From NCBI RefSeq assembly GCF_029893805.1, contig NZ_JARXYP010000002.1:8928001-8992000 (forward strand): a stretch of DNA of 64,000 nt. The letters are read 5' to 3'. How positions within the stretch are numbered: the first letter of the stretch is position 1; each line of letters starts with the position of its first letter. This DNA is from Streptomyces sp. SAI-135 (GTDB lineage Bacteria > Actinomycetota > Actinomycetes > Streptomycetales > Streptomycetaceae). The translations under genes were made by a program, and so were the position numbers. Positions 25,953 through 35,171 of this stretch are shown one piece after another. The notes under the pieces were generated by a model that had not been told where the DNA came from, did not search any database, and was given only the letters and a program-made list of their open reading frames with translations.

Positions 25953-27152
25953 GTGCTCAAGAAGCTCACTCGCCGGATCATGGCGCCGACGGTGGCGGCC
26001 GCGCTGCTCGGCGCCGCCCTCACGGCTTTCACACCGACTTCCGCGGACGCGGCGGTGCCCGCCACGATCCCCCTGAAGCTCACCAACAACTCCGGCCGCG
26101 GGGACGCGGTCTACGTCTACACCTTGGGCACCCTGCTGAGTACGGGGCAGCAGGGCTGGGCGGACGCGAACGGTACCTTCCACGCCTGGCCGGCCGGCGG
26201 CAATCCTCCGACGCCGGCGCCCGACGCGTCCATCGCGGGACCGGCGAACGGGCAGACGAAGACCATTCGGATCCCGAAGTTCTCCGGCCGGATCTACTTC
26301 TCCTACGGCCAGAAACTCGTCTTCAAGCTGACCACGGGCGGACTGGTGCAGCCCGCGGTCCAGAACCCGTCCGACCCGAATCGCAACATCCTCTTCAACT
26401 GGTCCGAGTACACGCTCAACGACTCCGGTCTGTGGATCAACAGCACCCAGGTGGACATGTTCTCCGCGCCCTACGCGGTCGGTGTGCAGCGTGCGGACGG
26501 CAGCACCCTGAGCACCGGCCACCTCAAGTCGGGCGGCTACAACGGGTTCTACAACTCCCTGCGCGGCCAGGCCGGAGGCTGGGCGAACCTGATCCAGACC
26601 CGGTCCGACGGCACCGTGCTACGTGCCCTCTCTCCCACCTACGGGTTGGAGACGGGAGCCCTGCCCGCGTCCGTGATGGACGACTACATCAACCGCGTAT
26701 GGCAGAAGTACGCGACGACGAACCTGACGGTCACGCCGTTCACCGACCAGCCGAACACCAAGTACTTCGGCCGGGTGTCGGGCAACGTCATGAACTTCAC
26801 GAACAGTTCGGGCACCGTCGTCACCAGCTTCCAGAAGCCCGACGCGGCCAGCGTCTTCGGCTGCTACAAGAACCTCGACGCACCCAACGACCTTGTGCGC
26901 GGCCCCATTTCACGCACCCTGTGCGCGGGCTTCAACCGCTCCACCCTCCTGGTCAACCCCAACCAGCCGGACACCGGAACCGCGAACTTCTACCTGGACT
27001 CGGTGACCAACCAGTACGCGAAGAAGATCCACGCGCAGATGGCGGACGGCAAGGCCTACGCCTTCGCTTTCGATGACGTCGGCAATCAGGAGTCCCTCGT
27101 CCACGACGGCAACCCGCAGCAGGCGTACCTGACTCTGGACCCCTTCAACTGA
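25953..27152 (+). CDS. Secreted GH64 beta-1,3-glucanase
   Basis: 399-residue secreted glucanase of family GH64, whose members release laminaripentaose from beta-1,3-glucan. A signal peptide spans about residues 1-34 (MAPTVAAALLGAALTAFTPT, cleavage near ADA). The mature start PATIPLKLTNNSGRGDAVYV and the motifs RIYFSYGQKLVFKL and NILFNWSEYTLNDSGLWIN are typical of the family; the length without an extra binding module is usual for the catalytic domain alone. Start GTG 25953 has GGAGG 6 nt upstream. It is a single-gene unit under a CebR-like box, followed by a strong hairpin. Fungal cell wall is the likely target. Confidence 0.92.
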   Translation: MLKKLTRRIMAPTVAAALLGAALTAFTPTSADAAVPATIPLKLTNNSGRGDAVYVYTLGTLLSTGQQGWADANGTFHAWPAGGNPPTPAPDASIAGPANGQTKTIRIPKFSGRIYFSYGQKLVFKLTTGGLVQPAVQNPSDPNRNILFNWSEYTLNDSGLWINSTQVDMFSAPYAVGVQRADGSTLSTGHLKSGGYNGFYNSLRGQAGGWANLIQTRSDGTVLRALSPTYGLETGALPASVMDDYINRVWQKYATTNLTVTPFTDQPNTKYFGRVSGNVMNFTNSSGTVVTSFQKPDAASVFGCYKNLDAPNDLVRGPISRTLCAGFNRSTLLVNPNQPDTGTANFYLDSVTNQYAKKIHAQMADGKAYAFAFDDVGNQESLVHDGNPQQAYLTLDPFN

Positions 27153-27233
27153 CGGGTTCCGCACCGTACTTGGCTGGGGCCGTCAGGGCCGTGGCCCTCC
27201 GGCACCAGAAGGTCCACGATCATCGGGTGGTCG

Positions 27234-27271
27234 ACTCAGCGCATACCGCTGATAGGCGGCATGCGCTGAGT
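27234..27271 (+). terminator. Terminator hairpin after GH64 gene
   Basis: ACTCAGCGCAT (27234-27244) and ATGCGCTGAGT (27261-27271) are perfect 11-bp arms. A further CCGC/GCGG pairing inside leaves a TGATAG loop. It lies 82 bases past the stop. The rest of 27153-27489 shows only a smaller GGGCC-GT-GGCCC hairpin (27186-27197) and no gene. Confidence 0.65.
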
Positions 27272-27489
27272 GCACCTGCGCCCTCACTCATCGTTGAGAG
27301 CGGTTGCGTATGACCGAGGTCAGACGACATTCCGCCGTGCTCAGGGCGGTGAGGGAGGTCACGGTCAACCGGGGTGACATCAACGCTGCCCCGAGCTGAA
27401 CGCCAGCCCCGGTGAAAGGTGACGTGCTCTACGCGCTGGACCGAGGCGTATTTGCGTTGAGGCGCACTCCAACTCCTACGTTCTGGGGC

Positions 27490-28500
27490 ATGCGATACAC
27501 CAAACTCGGAACGACCGGACTGGAAGTCTCCGCCATCACCCTCGGCTGCATGAGCTTCGGCGAGCCGGACCGGGGCGGCGAGCCCTGGTCGCTGGGAGCG
27601 GACGCCAGCCGGGACATCATCAAGCAGGCTATTGAGAGCGGCGTCAACTTCCTCGACACTGCCAACGGGTACAGCGCCGGAAGCAGTGAGGAGATCGTCG
27701 GCCAGGCGGTCAAGGACTTCACCCGGCGCGAGGAGGTCGTTCTCGCCACCAAGGTCTGGATGCGGATGCGTCCCGGCCCGAACGGCGCCGGGCTGTCCCG
27801 TAAGGCGATCTTCGCCGAGCTCGACGCCTCCCTGAAGCGTCTGGGGACCGACTACATCGACCTGTACCAGGTCCACCGCTGGGACTACGACACCCCGATC
27901 GAGGAAACCCTCGAAGCGCTGCACGACGCGGTCAAGTCCGGGAAGGTCCGCTACATCGGCGCCTCTTCCATGTACGCCTGGCAGTTCGCCAAGGCCCTGT
28001 ACCTGGCCGACCTGAACGGCTGGACCCGGTTCGTGTCGATGCAGGACCACTACAACCTCATCCACCGGGAAGCAGAGCGGGAGATGATCCCGCTCTGCGC
28101 CGACCAGGGCATCGGCGTGATCCCGTGGAGCCCGCTGGCGCGGGGCAGGCTGACGCGGGCCCGGGACACCGCCACGGCGCGTGCCGAGACCGACGCGGGC
28201 GGCAAGATCCTCTACCGCGACGACGACCAGGCGGTGGCCGAGCGCGTTCACGAGATCGCGGGCAGGCGGGGTCTGTCCCCGGCCCAGGTCGCGCTGGCCT
28301 GGGTCATGCGCAACCCGGCGGTGACCTCGCCCGTCGTCGGGGTCACCAAGCCCGCCCAGCTGGCCGACGCGGTCGCCGCGGTGGACGTCGAACTCGACGC
28401 AGACGAGGCCGCCTACCTGGAGGAGCCCTACCAGCCGCACGAGACCGCCTACCTGGAGGAGTCCTTCTACAAGCAGCGTCCTGTGGCGGGCTCCCGGTAG
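27490..28500 (+). CDS. Aldo/keto reductase
   Basis: 336-residue NADPH-dependent oxidoreductase of the aldo/keto reductase superfamily, YajO/Tas-like. It begins MRYTKLGTTGLEVSAITLGC. The catalytic tetrad fits Asp and Tyr in FLDTANGYSAGSS, Lys in LATKVW and His in YQVHRWDY; the cofactor loop is WSPLARGRL. Start ATG 27490 has GGGG upstream. The last 30 residues hold a small tandem duplication (AYLEEPYQPHE then AYLEESFYKQRP). It converges with the response regulator gene, with only 6 bases between stops, and belongs to no visible operon. Confidence 0.92.
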   Translation: MRYTKLGTTGLEVSAITLGCMSFGEPDRGGEPWSLGADASRDIIKQAIESGVNFLDTANGYSAGSSEEIVGQAVKDFTRREEVVLATKVWMRMRPGPNGAGLSRKAIFAELDASLKRLGTDYIDLYQVHRWDYDTPIEETLEALHDAVKSGKVRYIGASSMYAWQFAKALYLADLNGWTRFVSMQDHYNLIHREAEREMIPLCADQGIGVIPWSPLARGRLTRARDTATARAETDAGGKILYRDDDQAVAERVHEIAGRRGLSPAQVALAWVMRNPAVTSPVVGVTKPAQLADAVAAVDVELDADEAAYLEEPYQPHETAYLEESFYKQRPVAGSR

Positions 28501-28506
28501 TCAGGG

Positions 28507-29175
28507 CTACGACTTGGCTTTGACCAGACCGGTGTCGTAGGCAGTGATCACCGCCTGGATACGGTCACGGGCGCCGATCTTGGCGAGGACGCGGCCGACA
28601 TGTTTCTTGACGGTGGACTCGGTCAGGACGAGGCGGTCGGCGATCTCGGCGTTGGTCCAGCCTTGGCCGATGGCGACGAGGACTTCGCGTTCGCGGTCGG
28701 TGAGGCTGTGCAGGCGGGAGTCCTCGGCGGGTGGGGTGTCCGCGGGTGCCAGGACCCGGTGGGTGTAGGCGTCCAGGAGGCGGCGGGTGAGGCGAGGGGA
28801 GACGACGGCGTCGCCGCCGGCGACGGCATGGATCGCGGCGACGAGTTCCTCGGGGCGGGCGTCCTTGAGGAGGAAACCGCCGGCGCCGGCACGCAGGCCC
28901 TCGTAGGCGTACTCGTCGAGGTCGAACGTGGTGACGATGAGGACGCGCGAGCGGCCGCCGGAGGCGATGATGCGGCGAGTGGCCTCGATGCCGTCCATGC
29001 CGGGCATGCGGATGTCCATGAGGACGACGTCGGGGCGCAGCTCGGCGGTCATGCGGACGGCCTCGGCGCCGTGGGCCGCCTCGCCGACCGGGGTCAGTCC
29101 GGGGGTGCCTTCCAGAAGCATGCGTACGCCCATGCGCTGGAGGGGCTGGTCGTCGGCGATGAGGACGGTGGTCAT
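28507..29175 (-). CDS. NarL/FixJ-family response regulator
   Basis: 222-residue response regulator. The receiver domain has its phospho-acceptor Asp54 in VVLMDIRMPGMDG, the acidic pair in IADDQ, and Lys in FLLKDARPEEL. The LuxR-type helix-turn-helix is at about 156-218 (LTDREREVLVAIGQGWTNAE, STVKKHVGRVLAK). The ATG at 29175 overlaps the kinase stop by four bases (ATGA). With the kinase and ABC exporter it forms a four-gene operon, probably controlling that exporter. Confidence 0.95.
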   Translation of the reverse strand: MTTVLIADDQPLQRMGVRMLLEGTPGLTPVGEAAHGAEAVRMTAELRPDVVLMDIRMPGMDGIEATRRIIASGGRSRVLIVTTFDLDEYAYEGLRAGAGGFLLKDARPEELVAAIHAVAGGDAVVSPRLTRRLLDAYTHRVLAPADTPPAEDSRLHSLTDREREVLVAIGQGWTNAEIADRLVLTESTVKKHVGRVLAKIGARDRIQAVITAYDTGLVKAKS

Positions 29176-30494
29176 GGCTGATGATCTCCCGGGGGTACGT
29201 CGAGCACGACGTCGACGACCCAGCCGTGGCCGGTGGCACGCGGGCCGAGGGTGACGATGCCGCCGTACATGGCGGCCCGCTGGCGGATGCCGACAAGGCC
29301 GTGCCCGGCGTCGCCGGACCGCGTTCCGCGGTTGCCCAGGCCGGTGTCGGAGACCGTGATGCGCACGGTGTCGGTGTCCTTGGCGACAGTGACGTCGGCC
29401 TTGGCGTCCGGGCCGGCGTGTTTGAGGGTGTTGGTGAGGGCTTCCTGAACGATCCGGTACACGGTGAGTTGCACACCGGTGGCAAGGGCGTCGAGGTCGC
29501 CCGTGGTCCGGTAGGCCACGGGCAGTCCCGCGGCGCGCACGCGCGTCAGCAGCGGGTCCAGGTCACGGATGCCTGGCTGGGGACTGAGCAGGCCTTCCTC
29601 GTCATGGCCCTCTTCCTGGTCCTCGCGCAGCACGCCGAGGACTCGTCGCAGTTCGCTCATCGCCTGGCGGCCGGTGTCGGCGAGGACGCGCAGGGCATCG
29701 GCAGTTGTCTCGCCGCGGTTGGTGGCGAGGGTCGCGGCGCCGTCGGCGACGCTGACCATGACGGAGAGGTTGTGGCCGACGATGTCGTGCATCTCGCGGG
29801 CGATGCGTGTGCGTTCGGCGGCGCTGGTGAGCCTGACGTGCTGGTCGTGCTCGATCTCCAGGCGTTTGGCCCGGTCCTCCAACGCCGTCAGGTAGAGGCG
29901 GCGGATCCGCAGCGTCAGACCGATGGCGACGGCCGCCGTCGCCGTACCCAGCACGAAGAAGAGGCTGAGAAGCGGGTGCTCGACGGGGGCCAGGAGCCCG
30001 ACCAGCAGGCCGAGTTCGGCCGCGGTCAGTGCGGCGGCCCAGCCGAGCGCGCGCAGTGATCCGTGCAGGGCCAGGCTGTACAGGGCGACGAGTCCGGCCA
30101 TTCCGGTCTGCTGCCACACTCCCAGCGACCACTGAGCCAGGGACACTCCAAAGACGATCCCGTAGGTGACGGCCGGATTCCTGCGACGCCACCACAGCGG
30201 AACGACGAGTGCGACGGCGAAGGCGACCAGTACCGGGGTCGGAAACTGATGGTGCTCCGACGTGTCCCCGAAGGAGCCGTGACGTCTGTCGGAGAGCAAG
30301 TCGGGGAGGTTGAGCAGGGCGACGACGAGGACGACCGCGGTGTCCAGCAGCCATGGGTGCCGCTGGTCCAGCCGGTGCCAGGCGCTCTGGCTGCGCAGCA
30401 TGCGGCCCAGGAGCGGGTGCGCCCAGGCGTCGGCGAGCCCGGGGGAGAGCGCGGTGGCCGTCCCCCGGGCGGCGGTCGCGGGGTCCTGTCTCAT
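29172..30494 (-). CDS. Sensor histidine kinase (HisKA_3 type)
   Basis: About 440-residue membrane kinase of the NarX/DesK group. Several hydrophobic segments in the first 200 residues (LLDTAVVLVVALLNL, PVLVAFAVALVVPLWW) form a sensor region without a large external loop. The phospho-acceptor His is in RIAREMHDIVGHNLSVMV, and the ATP-binding part has VQEALTNTLKHA and GHGLVGIRQRA. The start is either ATG 30494 or ATG 30521, just after the permease stop at 30527. It overlaps the response regulator by four bases. Such kinases next to ABC-2 exporters often respond to membrane stress or drugs (inference). Confidence 0.93.
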   Translation of the reverse strand: MRQDPATAARGTATALSPGLADAWAHPLLGRMLRSQSAWHRLDQRHPWLLDTAVVLVVALLNLPDLLSDRRHGSFGDTSEHHQFPTPVLVAFAVALVVPLWWRRRNPAVTYGIVFGVSLAQWSLGVWQQTGMAGLVALYSLALHGSLRALGWAAALTAAELGLLVGLLAPVEHPLLSLFFVLGTATAAVAIGLTLRIRRLYLTALEDRAKRLEIEHDQHVRLTSAAERTRIAREMHDIVGHNLSVMVSVADGAATLATNRGETTADALRVLADTGRQAMSELRRVLGVLREDQEEGHDEEGLLSPQPGIRDLDPLLTRVRAAGLPVAYRTTGDLDALATGVQLTVYRIVQEALTNTLKHAGPDAKADVTVAKDTDTVRITVSDTGLGNRGTRSGDAGHGLVGIRQRAAMYGGIVTLGPRATGHGWVVDVVLDVPPGDHQP

Positions 30495-30526
30495 GATCCC
30501 CACTGTCCCACTGCCTCGCATGCTGC

Positions 30527-31348
30527 TCAGGCGTCGCTCTTGAGGAGCCGCCAGGCCGCTCCGGCGAGGCTGAGGGCGACCCACCCGGCGAAGACGCTCA
30601 GTCCCGCCCCGGGGGAGAGGGCGTCGGAGGACTGATGCAGGGCGTACATCGCCGATCCGGCGTTGCTGGGGAAGTAGGGGTTGATGTTGTCGTACAGGGA
30701 GTCGGGCAGCAGGGAGGCCAGGCCCGGGAGGATGAGCAGGACGCCGACCAGGACCGCGATCGCCCCGGCGCTGGAGCGCAGCAGCACCCCCAGCCCGACC
30801 CCTGTGACGGCCACCAGAGCGAGATAGAGGCCGGCCCCGGCCAGACTGCGCAGTACACCGGCATCGCCCAGGGACAGGGCGATCTTCTCGCCGTCCAGGC
30901 CCAGAGTGCCCAGTTGGAACGCGGCCAGGGCGCCGAGCGTGGTCAGAACCAGGACGACAGAGCCGATCACTGCGGCCTTGGACCACAGGACAGGCAGACG
31001 ACGGGGGACGGCGGTCAGGGTGGAGCGGATCATGCCGGTGGTGTACTCGCCGGCCGACAACAGGACACCGAGCACGCCGACGGCCAGCGACGCGAAGGTC
31101 ACCCCGAGCAGGGCGAGGCTGACCGCGTCCTGCTCGCCGGAACCGGGCCCGGGCGGCCCGTCCTGGGCGGCCACGTCAGGGCCGTAGGTGGCGGAGGCGA
31201 TCGCGCCGAGGGCGACCAGCAGGACCACGGCGACAGCGAGGGTGATCCAACTGGAGCGCAGCGACCAGAACTTGGCCCACTCCGCGCGCAGTACCCGCGG
31301 ACCGGTGACCTTGTAGGCCGGGGCAGGGGAGAGTTCGGTGACGGTCAT
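30527..31348 (-). CDS. ABC-2 type exporter permease
   Basis: 273-residue membrane subunit of an ABC-2 exporter. It starts MTVTELSPAPAYKVTGPRVL, has six hydrophobic segments and the typical GEYTTGMIRSTLTAVPRR loop after the second. Its ATG shares one base with the stop of the ATPase gene (TGATG), giving coupled translation. It works with the ATPase next to it; the substrate is unknown, with peptides or small toxic molecules likely from relatives. Confidence 0.93.
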   Translation of the reverse strand: MTVTELSPAPAYKVTGPRVLRAEWAKFWSLRSSWITLAVAVVLLVALGAIASATYGPDVAAQDGPPGPGSGEQDAVSLALLGVTFASLAVGVLGVLLSAGEYTTGMIRSTLTAVPRRLPVLWSKAAVIGSVVLVLTTLGALAAFQLGTLGLDGEKIALSLGDAGVLRSLAGAGLYLALVAVTGVGLGVLLRSSAGAIAVLVGVLLILPGLASLLPDSLYDNINPYFPSNAGSAMYALHQSSDALSPGAGLSVFAGWVALSLAGAAWRLLKSDA

Positions 31349-32277
31349 CAGGCTGCCTTTCGCCCGGTGTCGGCCGGATGGCTCTGGTACTCGACGACGT
31401 CCCTGGTCAGGTCCATGAACGCCGCCTCCAACGAGACGGCCTGCGGGGTGAGTTCGTACAACGCCACTCCGTGCTCGGCCGCGGTCAGGCCGATCTGGCG
31501 GGCGTCGCGTCCGGAGACGAGGAGTTCCTCGGCGGACGAGGAGGAGATCGTGACGCCAGGTCCCGCCAGCAGCGAGCGCAGCCGGGTGGCCTCGCCGGTG
31601 ACGACCTTCACTCCGCCGCCGCTCGCCTGTCGGGTGAAGTCGTCCACGGTGGTGTCCGCGAGCAGCCGCCCGCGGCCGATGATGACCAAATGGTCGGCGA
31701 TCAGTGCGGTCTCGCTCATCAGATGCGAGGAGAGCATCACCGCCCGGCCCTCGTCGGCCAGGCTCCGCAGCAGGTTGCGCACCCACAGCACGCCCTCGGG
31801 GTCGAGGCCGTTGACCGGCTCGTCGAGCATGACGATCGCCGGGTCACCGAGCAGCGCCGCCGCGATGCCGAGCCGCTGGCCCATGCCGAGGGAAAAGGCG
31901 CCGACGCGCTTGCCGGCCACGCTGGTCAGTCCGGCGAGCTCGATGACCTCGTCCACCCGGCGCCGCGGGATGCCGTGCGTGTACGCGAGCGCCATCAGAT
32001 GGTTGAACGCGCTGCGGCCGGGATGGACGGACTTGGCCTCCAGCAGGGTGCCGATCTCGTGCAGCGGTGCCCTGTGCTTGGCGTACGACATGCCGTTGAC
32101 GGTCACCGAGCCCTTGGTGGGGGCGTCCAGACCCACGACCATGCGCATGGTGGTGGACTTGCCGGCACCGTTGGGGCCGAGGAAGCCGGTGACCTCACCG
32201 GGCTTGACGGTGAAGCTCAACTCGTCGACGACGGTCTTGTCGCCGTACCGCTTGGTCAGCTCGCGCGCTTCGATCAC
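31348..32277 (-). CDS. ABC exporter ATP-binding protein
   Basis: 309-residue ATPase of the DrrA/CcmA-like group. Walker A is GPNGAGKST, the signature FSLGMGQRLGIA and Walker B IVMLDEP, with H-loop SSHLMSE. The C-terminal extension ends in VSLEAAFMDLTRDVVEY, as in exporter ATPases. I chose GTG 32277 (VIEARELTKRYGDK) with AAAGG upstream; the frame is open to 32334. It leads the operon ATPase-permease-kinase-regulator. Confidence 0.94.
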   Translation of the reverse strand: MIEARELTKRYGDKTVVDELSFTVKPGEVTGFLGPNGAGKSTTMRMVVGLDAPTKGSVTVNGMSYAKHRAPLHEIGTLLEAKSVHPGRSAFNHLMALAYTHGIPRRRVDEVIELAGLTSVAGKRVGAFSLGMGQRLGIAAALLGDPAIVMLDEPVNGLDPEGVLWVRNLLRSLADEGRAVMLSSHLMSETALIADHLVIIGRGRLLADTTVDDFTRQASGGGVKVVTGEATRLRSLLAGPGVTISSSSAEELLVSGRDARQIGLTAAEHGVALYELTPQAVSLEAAFMDLTRDVVEYQSHPADTGRKAA

Positions 32278-32629
32278 GGGTGCGGGCCTTTCTCCCTCGG
32301 ACTCAGCCGGGCGAACCCGCCACGGCCTGTGCAACCGAGGCTATGAGCGCCACGGGCCCGGACCCTGGGACCACGGGGGACACTCCACCGTCTGGGTGGT
32401 ACCGCGGTACCAGCCACACGGCGAAGACTGGTACGTCTCAGGTATGACGGGGGTGCTCTCCGCTCGGTCGGCTCAAGGGGAGGGCTTGTCGTCGGATGGG
32501 GACAGGCACGGCGACATGTCATCGTTCGACCATCGAGCGTCACCCCGATCGTGGGGAGGGACGCTGTTTCGGTAGATGTTCCGTTTTGGGTGCGGCCGGG
32601 CCGCAAGGGAAGTATCCCTGGCATGCCAC

Positions 32630-32790
32630 TGCCGAGGGCCCGGGCGCTGAACTCTTCGTCGGCCACCAGGGCCGAGGTGAACTCGGTGGCGAAGCAGGTG
32701 GGCCCGATGCCGTTGACCTGGATGCCCAGCGGGCCCTCAGACCGCCCTTGGTGGCCGAGTAGGCGGCGACGTCCGTGGACGACGCCGACG
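32630..32790 (-). pseudogene. Remnant of a short-chain dehydrogenase gene
   Basis: Read on the minus strand, one frame gives TDVAAYSATKGGL (the catalytic Tyr-Lys region). After about eight leftover bases another frame gives LGIQVNGIGPTCFATEFTSA and LVADEEFSARA. In intact gluconate 5-dehydrogenase-like SDRs these blocks are contiguous and some 15 residues further apart, so a small deletion with frameshift joins them here. Nothing of the Rossmann N-terminus is recognisable. The rest of 32278-32918 holds no gene I can support. Confidence 0.65.
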
Positions 32791-32918
32791 CCGTACTCGA
32801 GGAACTGCGCGCCCATGGACTGGACATCGTCACCCCCCGTCGCCAGATCGGCGACATCAGCGCCCGCCTTGCCTCCTTCAGCTCGGCCCGGGTCCCGGTG
32901 TCTGTCCTCCTGGCAACC

Positions 32919-33746
32919 TCAGGCCGGCGCCGCCATGGCGGCGAGGTAGGCGACGGCCTCCTCGCTGCGGGTGGCAGGCTGCGGTGTTCCCACCAGCAGC
33001 TGCTGTCCCGGGGCGTCGTGGGCGTCGAAGGTCTGGTAGGTCAGCTCGATCCGGCCGACCTCCGGATGGACGAACACCTTGAAGGCCCGGGTCAGGGCCC
33101 CGACGGTCTGCGACGTCCACCGCCGGCGGAACTCCTCCGACTGTTCGGCAAGCTCGGCCACCAGCCCGCTGATGTTCTCGTCCTCGGGGAAACGCCCCGC
33201 GCTCAGGCGCAGTGCGTCGACGGTGGCGGCGGCCACCGCAGGCCACTCGGTGAACACGGTTTTCGCCCGCGGGTGGGTGAAGAGGATGCGGGGCATGTTC
33301 CGCTCCTCACCGAACGGGGACAGCAGCGCGTCGGCGACCCGGTTGGTGGCCAGCACATCGAAGGCGGGCCCCAGGACGTACGCGGCCGCGAGCGGGAAGG
33401 CGTCGAGCAGCCGCAGCAGAGACGGGTGGACCAGGTCTTGGCCATGCCCGACGGGCATGGTCGGGTTCAGACCGGCCAGCCGGTAGAGGTGGCCACGCGC
33501 GTCCGCGGTGAGCCGTAGCGCCCGTCAGACGGCATCGACCACCTGGGCCGACGGGTGCCGCTCACGTCCCTGTTCCAGCCGGGCGTAGTAGTCGGCGCTG
33601 ACACCGGCCAGCACCGCGACCTCCTCTCGGCGCAGCCCGCTCACCCGCCGACCGGGCCCGCCGGCGGGGAAACCCACATCGGTGGGGTCGAGCCGTGACC
33701 GGCTCGCGCGGAGGAACTCACCGAGTCCGTTGTCACTGCTTGTCAC
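32919..33746 (-). pseudogene. MmyB-type XRE regulator interrupted by an in-frame TGA
   Basis: The frame from GTG 33746 encodes an HTH domain (LGEFLRASRSRLDPTDVGFP, LRREEVAVLAGVSADYYARL). It then meets TGA at 33525-33527 (codon 74). The same frame continues without a shift through RALRLTADARGHLYRLAGL and the full MmyB ligand-binding domain to 32919 (275 codons in all). A single C-to-T change of a CGA codon would explain it. A restart at ATG 33458 would give a 179-residue protein lacking DNA binding. It is divergent from an SDR gene, the common pairing for MmyB regulators in streptomycetes (family knowledge). Confidence 0.85.
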
Positions 33747-33869
33747 GCGACCGACCGTACCAGCGGCCGGCCGCGGCTTCCTGGGTGTCCCACACCCTGG
33801 CTCAGACGACCTTCCCGTCCCTGACCTGGCGGTCTGTACTGAGTGGACCGACAACGAAGGAGAGCGGGA

Positions 33870-34595
33870 ATGAACGTCACCGAGCCGAAGGTCGTCCTCG
33901 TCACGGGTGCCAGCAGCGGCATCGGGGAGGCCACCGCACGGCACCTCGCCGCCATGGGCCACCGGGTCGTGGCCGGCGCGCGCCGCACCGACCGCCTCGC
34001 CGCACTGGCCGCGGAGTACGACGGCGCCGTCGATGGTGTCGAGCTGGACGTGGCCAGCCTGGAGAGCGTGCAGGCCTTCGTCGCGCACGCCACGGCACGG
34101 TACGGCAGAGTCGACGTGCTGGTGAACAACGCAGGCGTGATGCCCCTGTCCCCGATGGCCGACCTGCGCGTGCACGAGTGGGACCAGATGATCGACGTCA
34201 ACCTGCGGGGCACGCTCTACGGCATCGCCGCGGTTCTCCCCGGGATGCGTGCCCGGGGCAGCGGGCACATCGTCAACATCAGCTCGGTGTCCGGCCACCG
34301 CGTCGATCCGACCGCCGCTGTCTACAGCGCCACGAAGTTCGCGGTGCGTGCACTGTCCGAGGGCCTGCGCCAGGAGAACGACGACATCCGCGTCACCGTC
34401 GTCAGCCCGGGCTTCACACACAGCGAACTGACCCATCATGGAGGCGCACCCGACGCCCGGTCAGCGGCGCGCGCCGCCGCCGAGCAGCTCGCCATTCCCG
34501 CCACGGCGATCGCCGAAGCCATCGCCTTCGCCATGGCGCAGCCCCGCGACGTGGACGTCAACGAACTCGTTGTACGCCCGACCGCGCAGCGGTAG
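33870..34595 (+). CDS. Short-chain dehydrogenase/reductase
   Basis: 241-residue classical SDR, cytosolic. The cofactor motif is VTGASSGIGEATARHL, NNAGV is at about residue 85, and the catalytic Ser, Tyr and Lys lie in NISSVSG and YSATKFA. Start ATG 33870 has AAGGAG 7 nt upstream. It is divergent from the MmyB-type regulator gene that carries an in-frame stop. Loss of that regulator would alter control of this gene (inference). The substrate is unknown. Confidence 0.93.
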   Translation: MNVTEPKVVLVTGASSGIGEATARHLAAMGHRVVAGARRTDRLAALAAEYDGAVDGVELDVASLESVQAFVAHATARYGRVDVLVNNAGVMPLSPMADLRVHEWDQMIDVNLRGTLYGIAAVLPGMRARGSGHIVNISSVSGHRVDPTAAVYSATKFAVRALSEGLRQENDDIRVTVVSPGFTHSELTHHGGAPDARSAARAAAEQLAIPATAIAEAIAFAMAQPRDVDVNELVVRPTAQR

Positions 34596-35171
34596 CCGTC
34601 GCGCACTGTCCGCATCGGGAGGCCGGGCCGCGCCACACCGTGCGCAGCGGGAGGCCGGGCCGCTGCCGGCCCGCGAGACCGGCACGGTCGTGAGCCGCCA
34701 CGTCAGGCGCCGGGGTCTGCTCCGGGCCGCATTTGCCCGGCGCCCAGAACAACTTGGTGAGCACCGCGCGGCGGTTCCGGCCCGCCTCCTCCCCGGCCTT
34801 GCCCTGCAGAAGGGAGGCCGCGCCGGTTTGAGCGACGCACCGCCTGCCGGCCCTCCCGCAGGCCAGCAGGCGGTGTGCGGGCGGCGCGGCCGTCGCAATG
34901 CGGCCGCGACACCCGGGCGCTGGCCCGGCCGCGCTGAGCGAACGGGGCCCTGAAGCGGTCTGGAGTGCGGGATGCTCTCGACTTTCCGTTGAGCGTCTCG
35001 CCGCGTCGTGGGTCTGTCATCCCCCACACAGGTGACGTGCGGGGTGAGCGCGGCAGCGTCATCTGCAGTCGCCAGACGCGGCCCCACCGGCGACGGTGTC
35101 ACGGTGTGGCTGCGTGACGAGCTGCTGGATAGGAGACTCGTGACGGGGGTCCGACCACAGAGGGAGGCAGG
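34596..35171. other. Gene-free stretch with a short direct repeat
   Basis: 576 bases without a supportable gene on either strand. A 24-base direct repeat occurs at 34609-34632 and 34641-34664, sharing GGGAGGCCGGGCCGC with a 32-base period. The DNA is extremely GC-rich until about 34970. The promoter of the GAF-ANTAR gene should lie in the last 150 bases. Confidence 0.4.

Noticed and set aside
33525..33527. In-frame TGA read as selenocysteine or programmed readthrough
   Set aside because: XRE-MmyB proteins use no selenocysteine and I see no SECIS-like hairpin just downstream; a nonsense change or sequence error is simpler.
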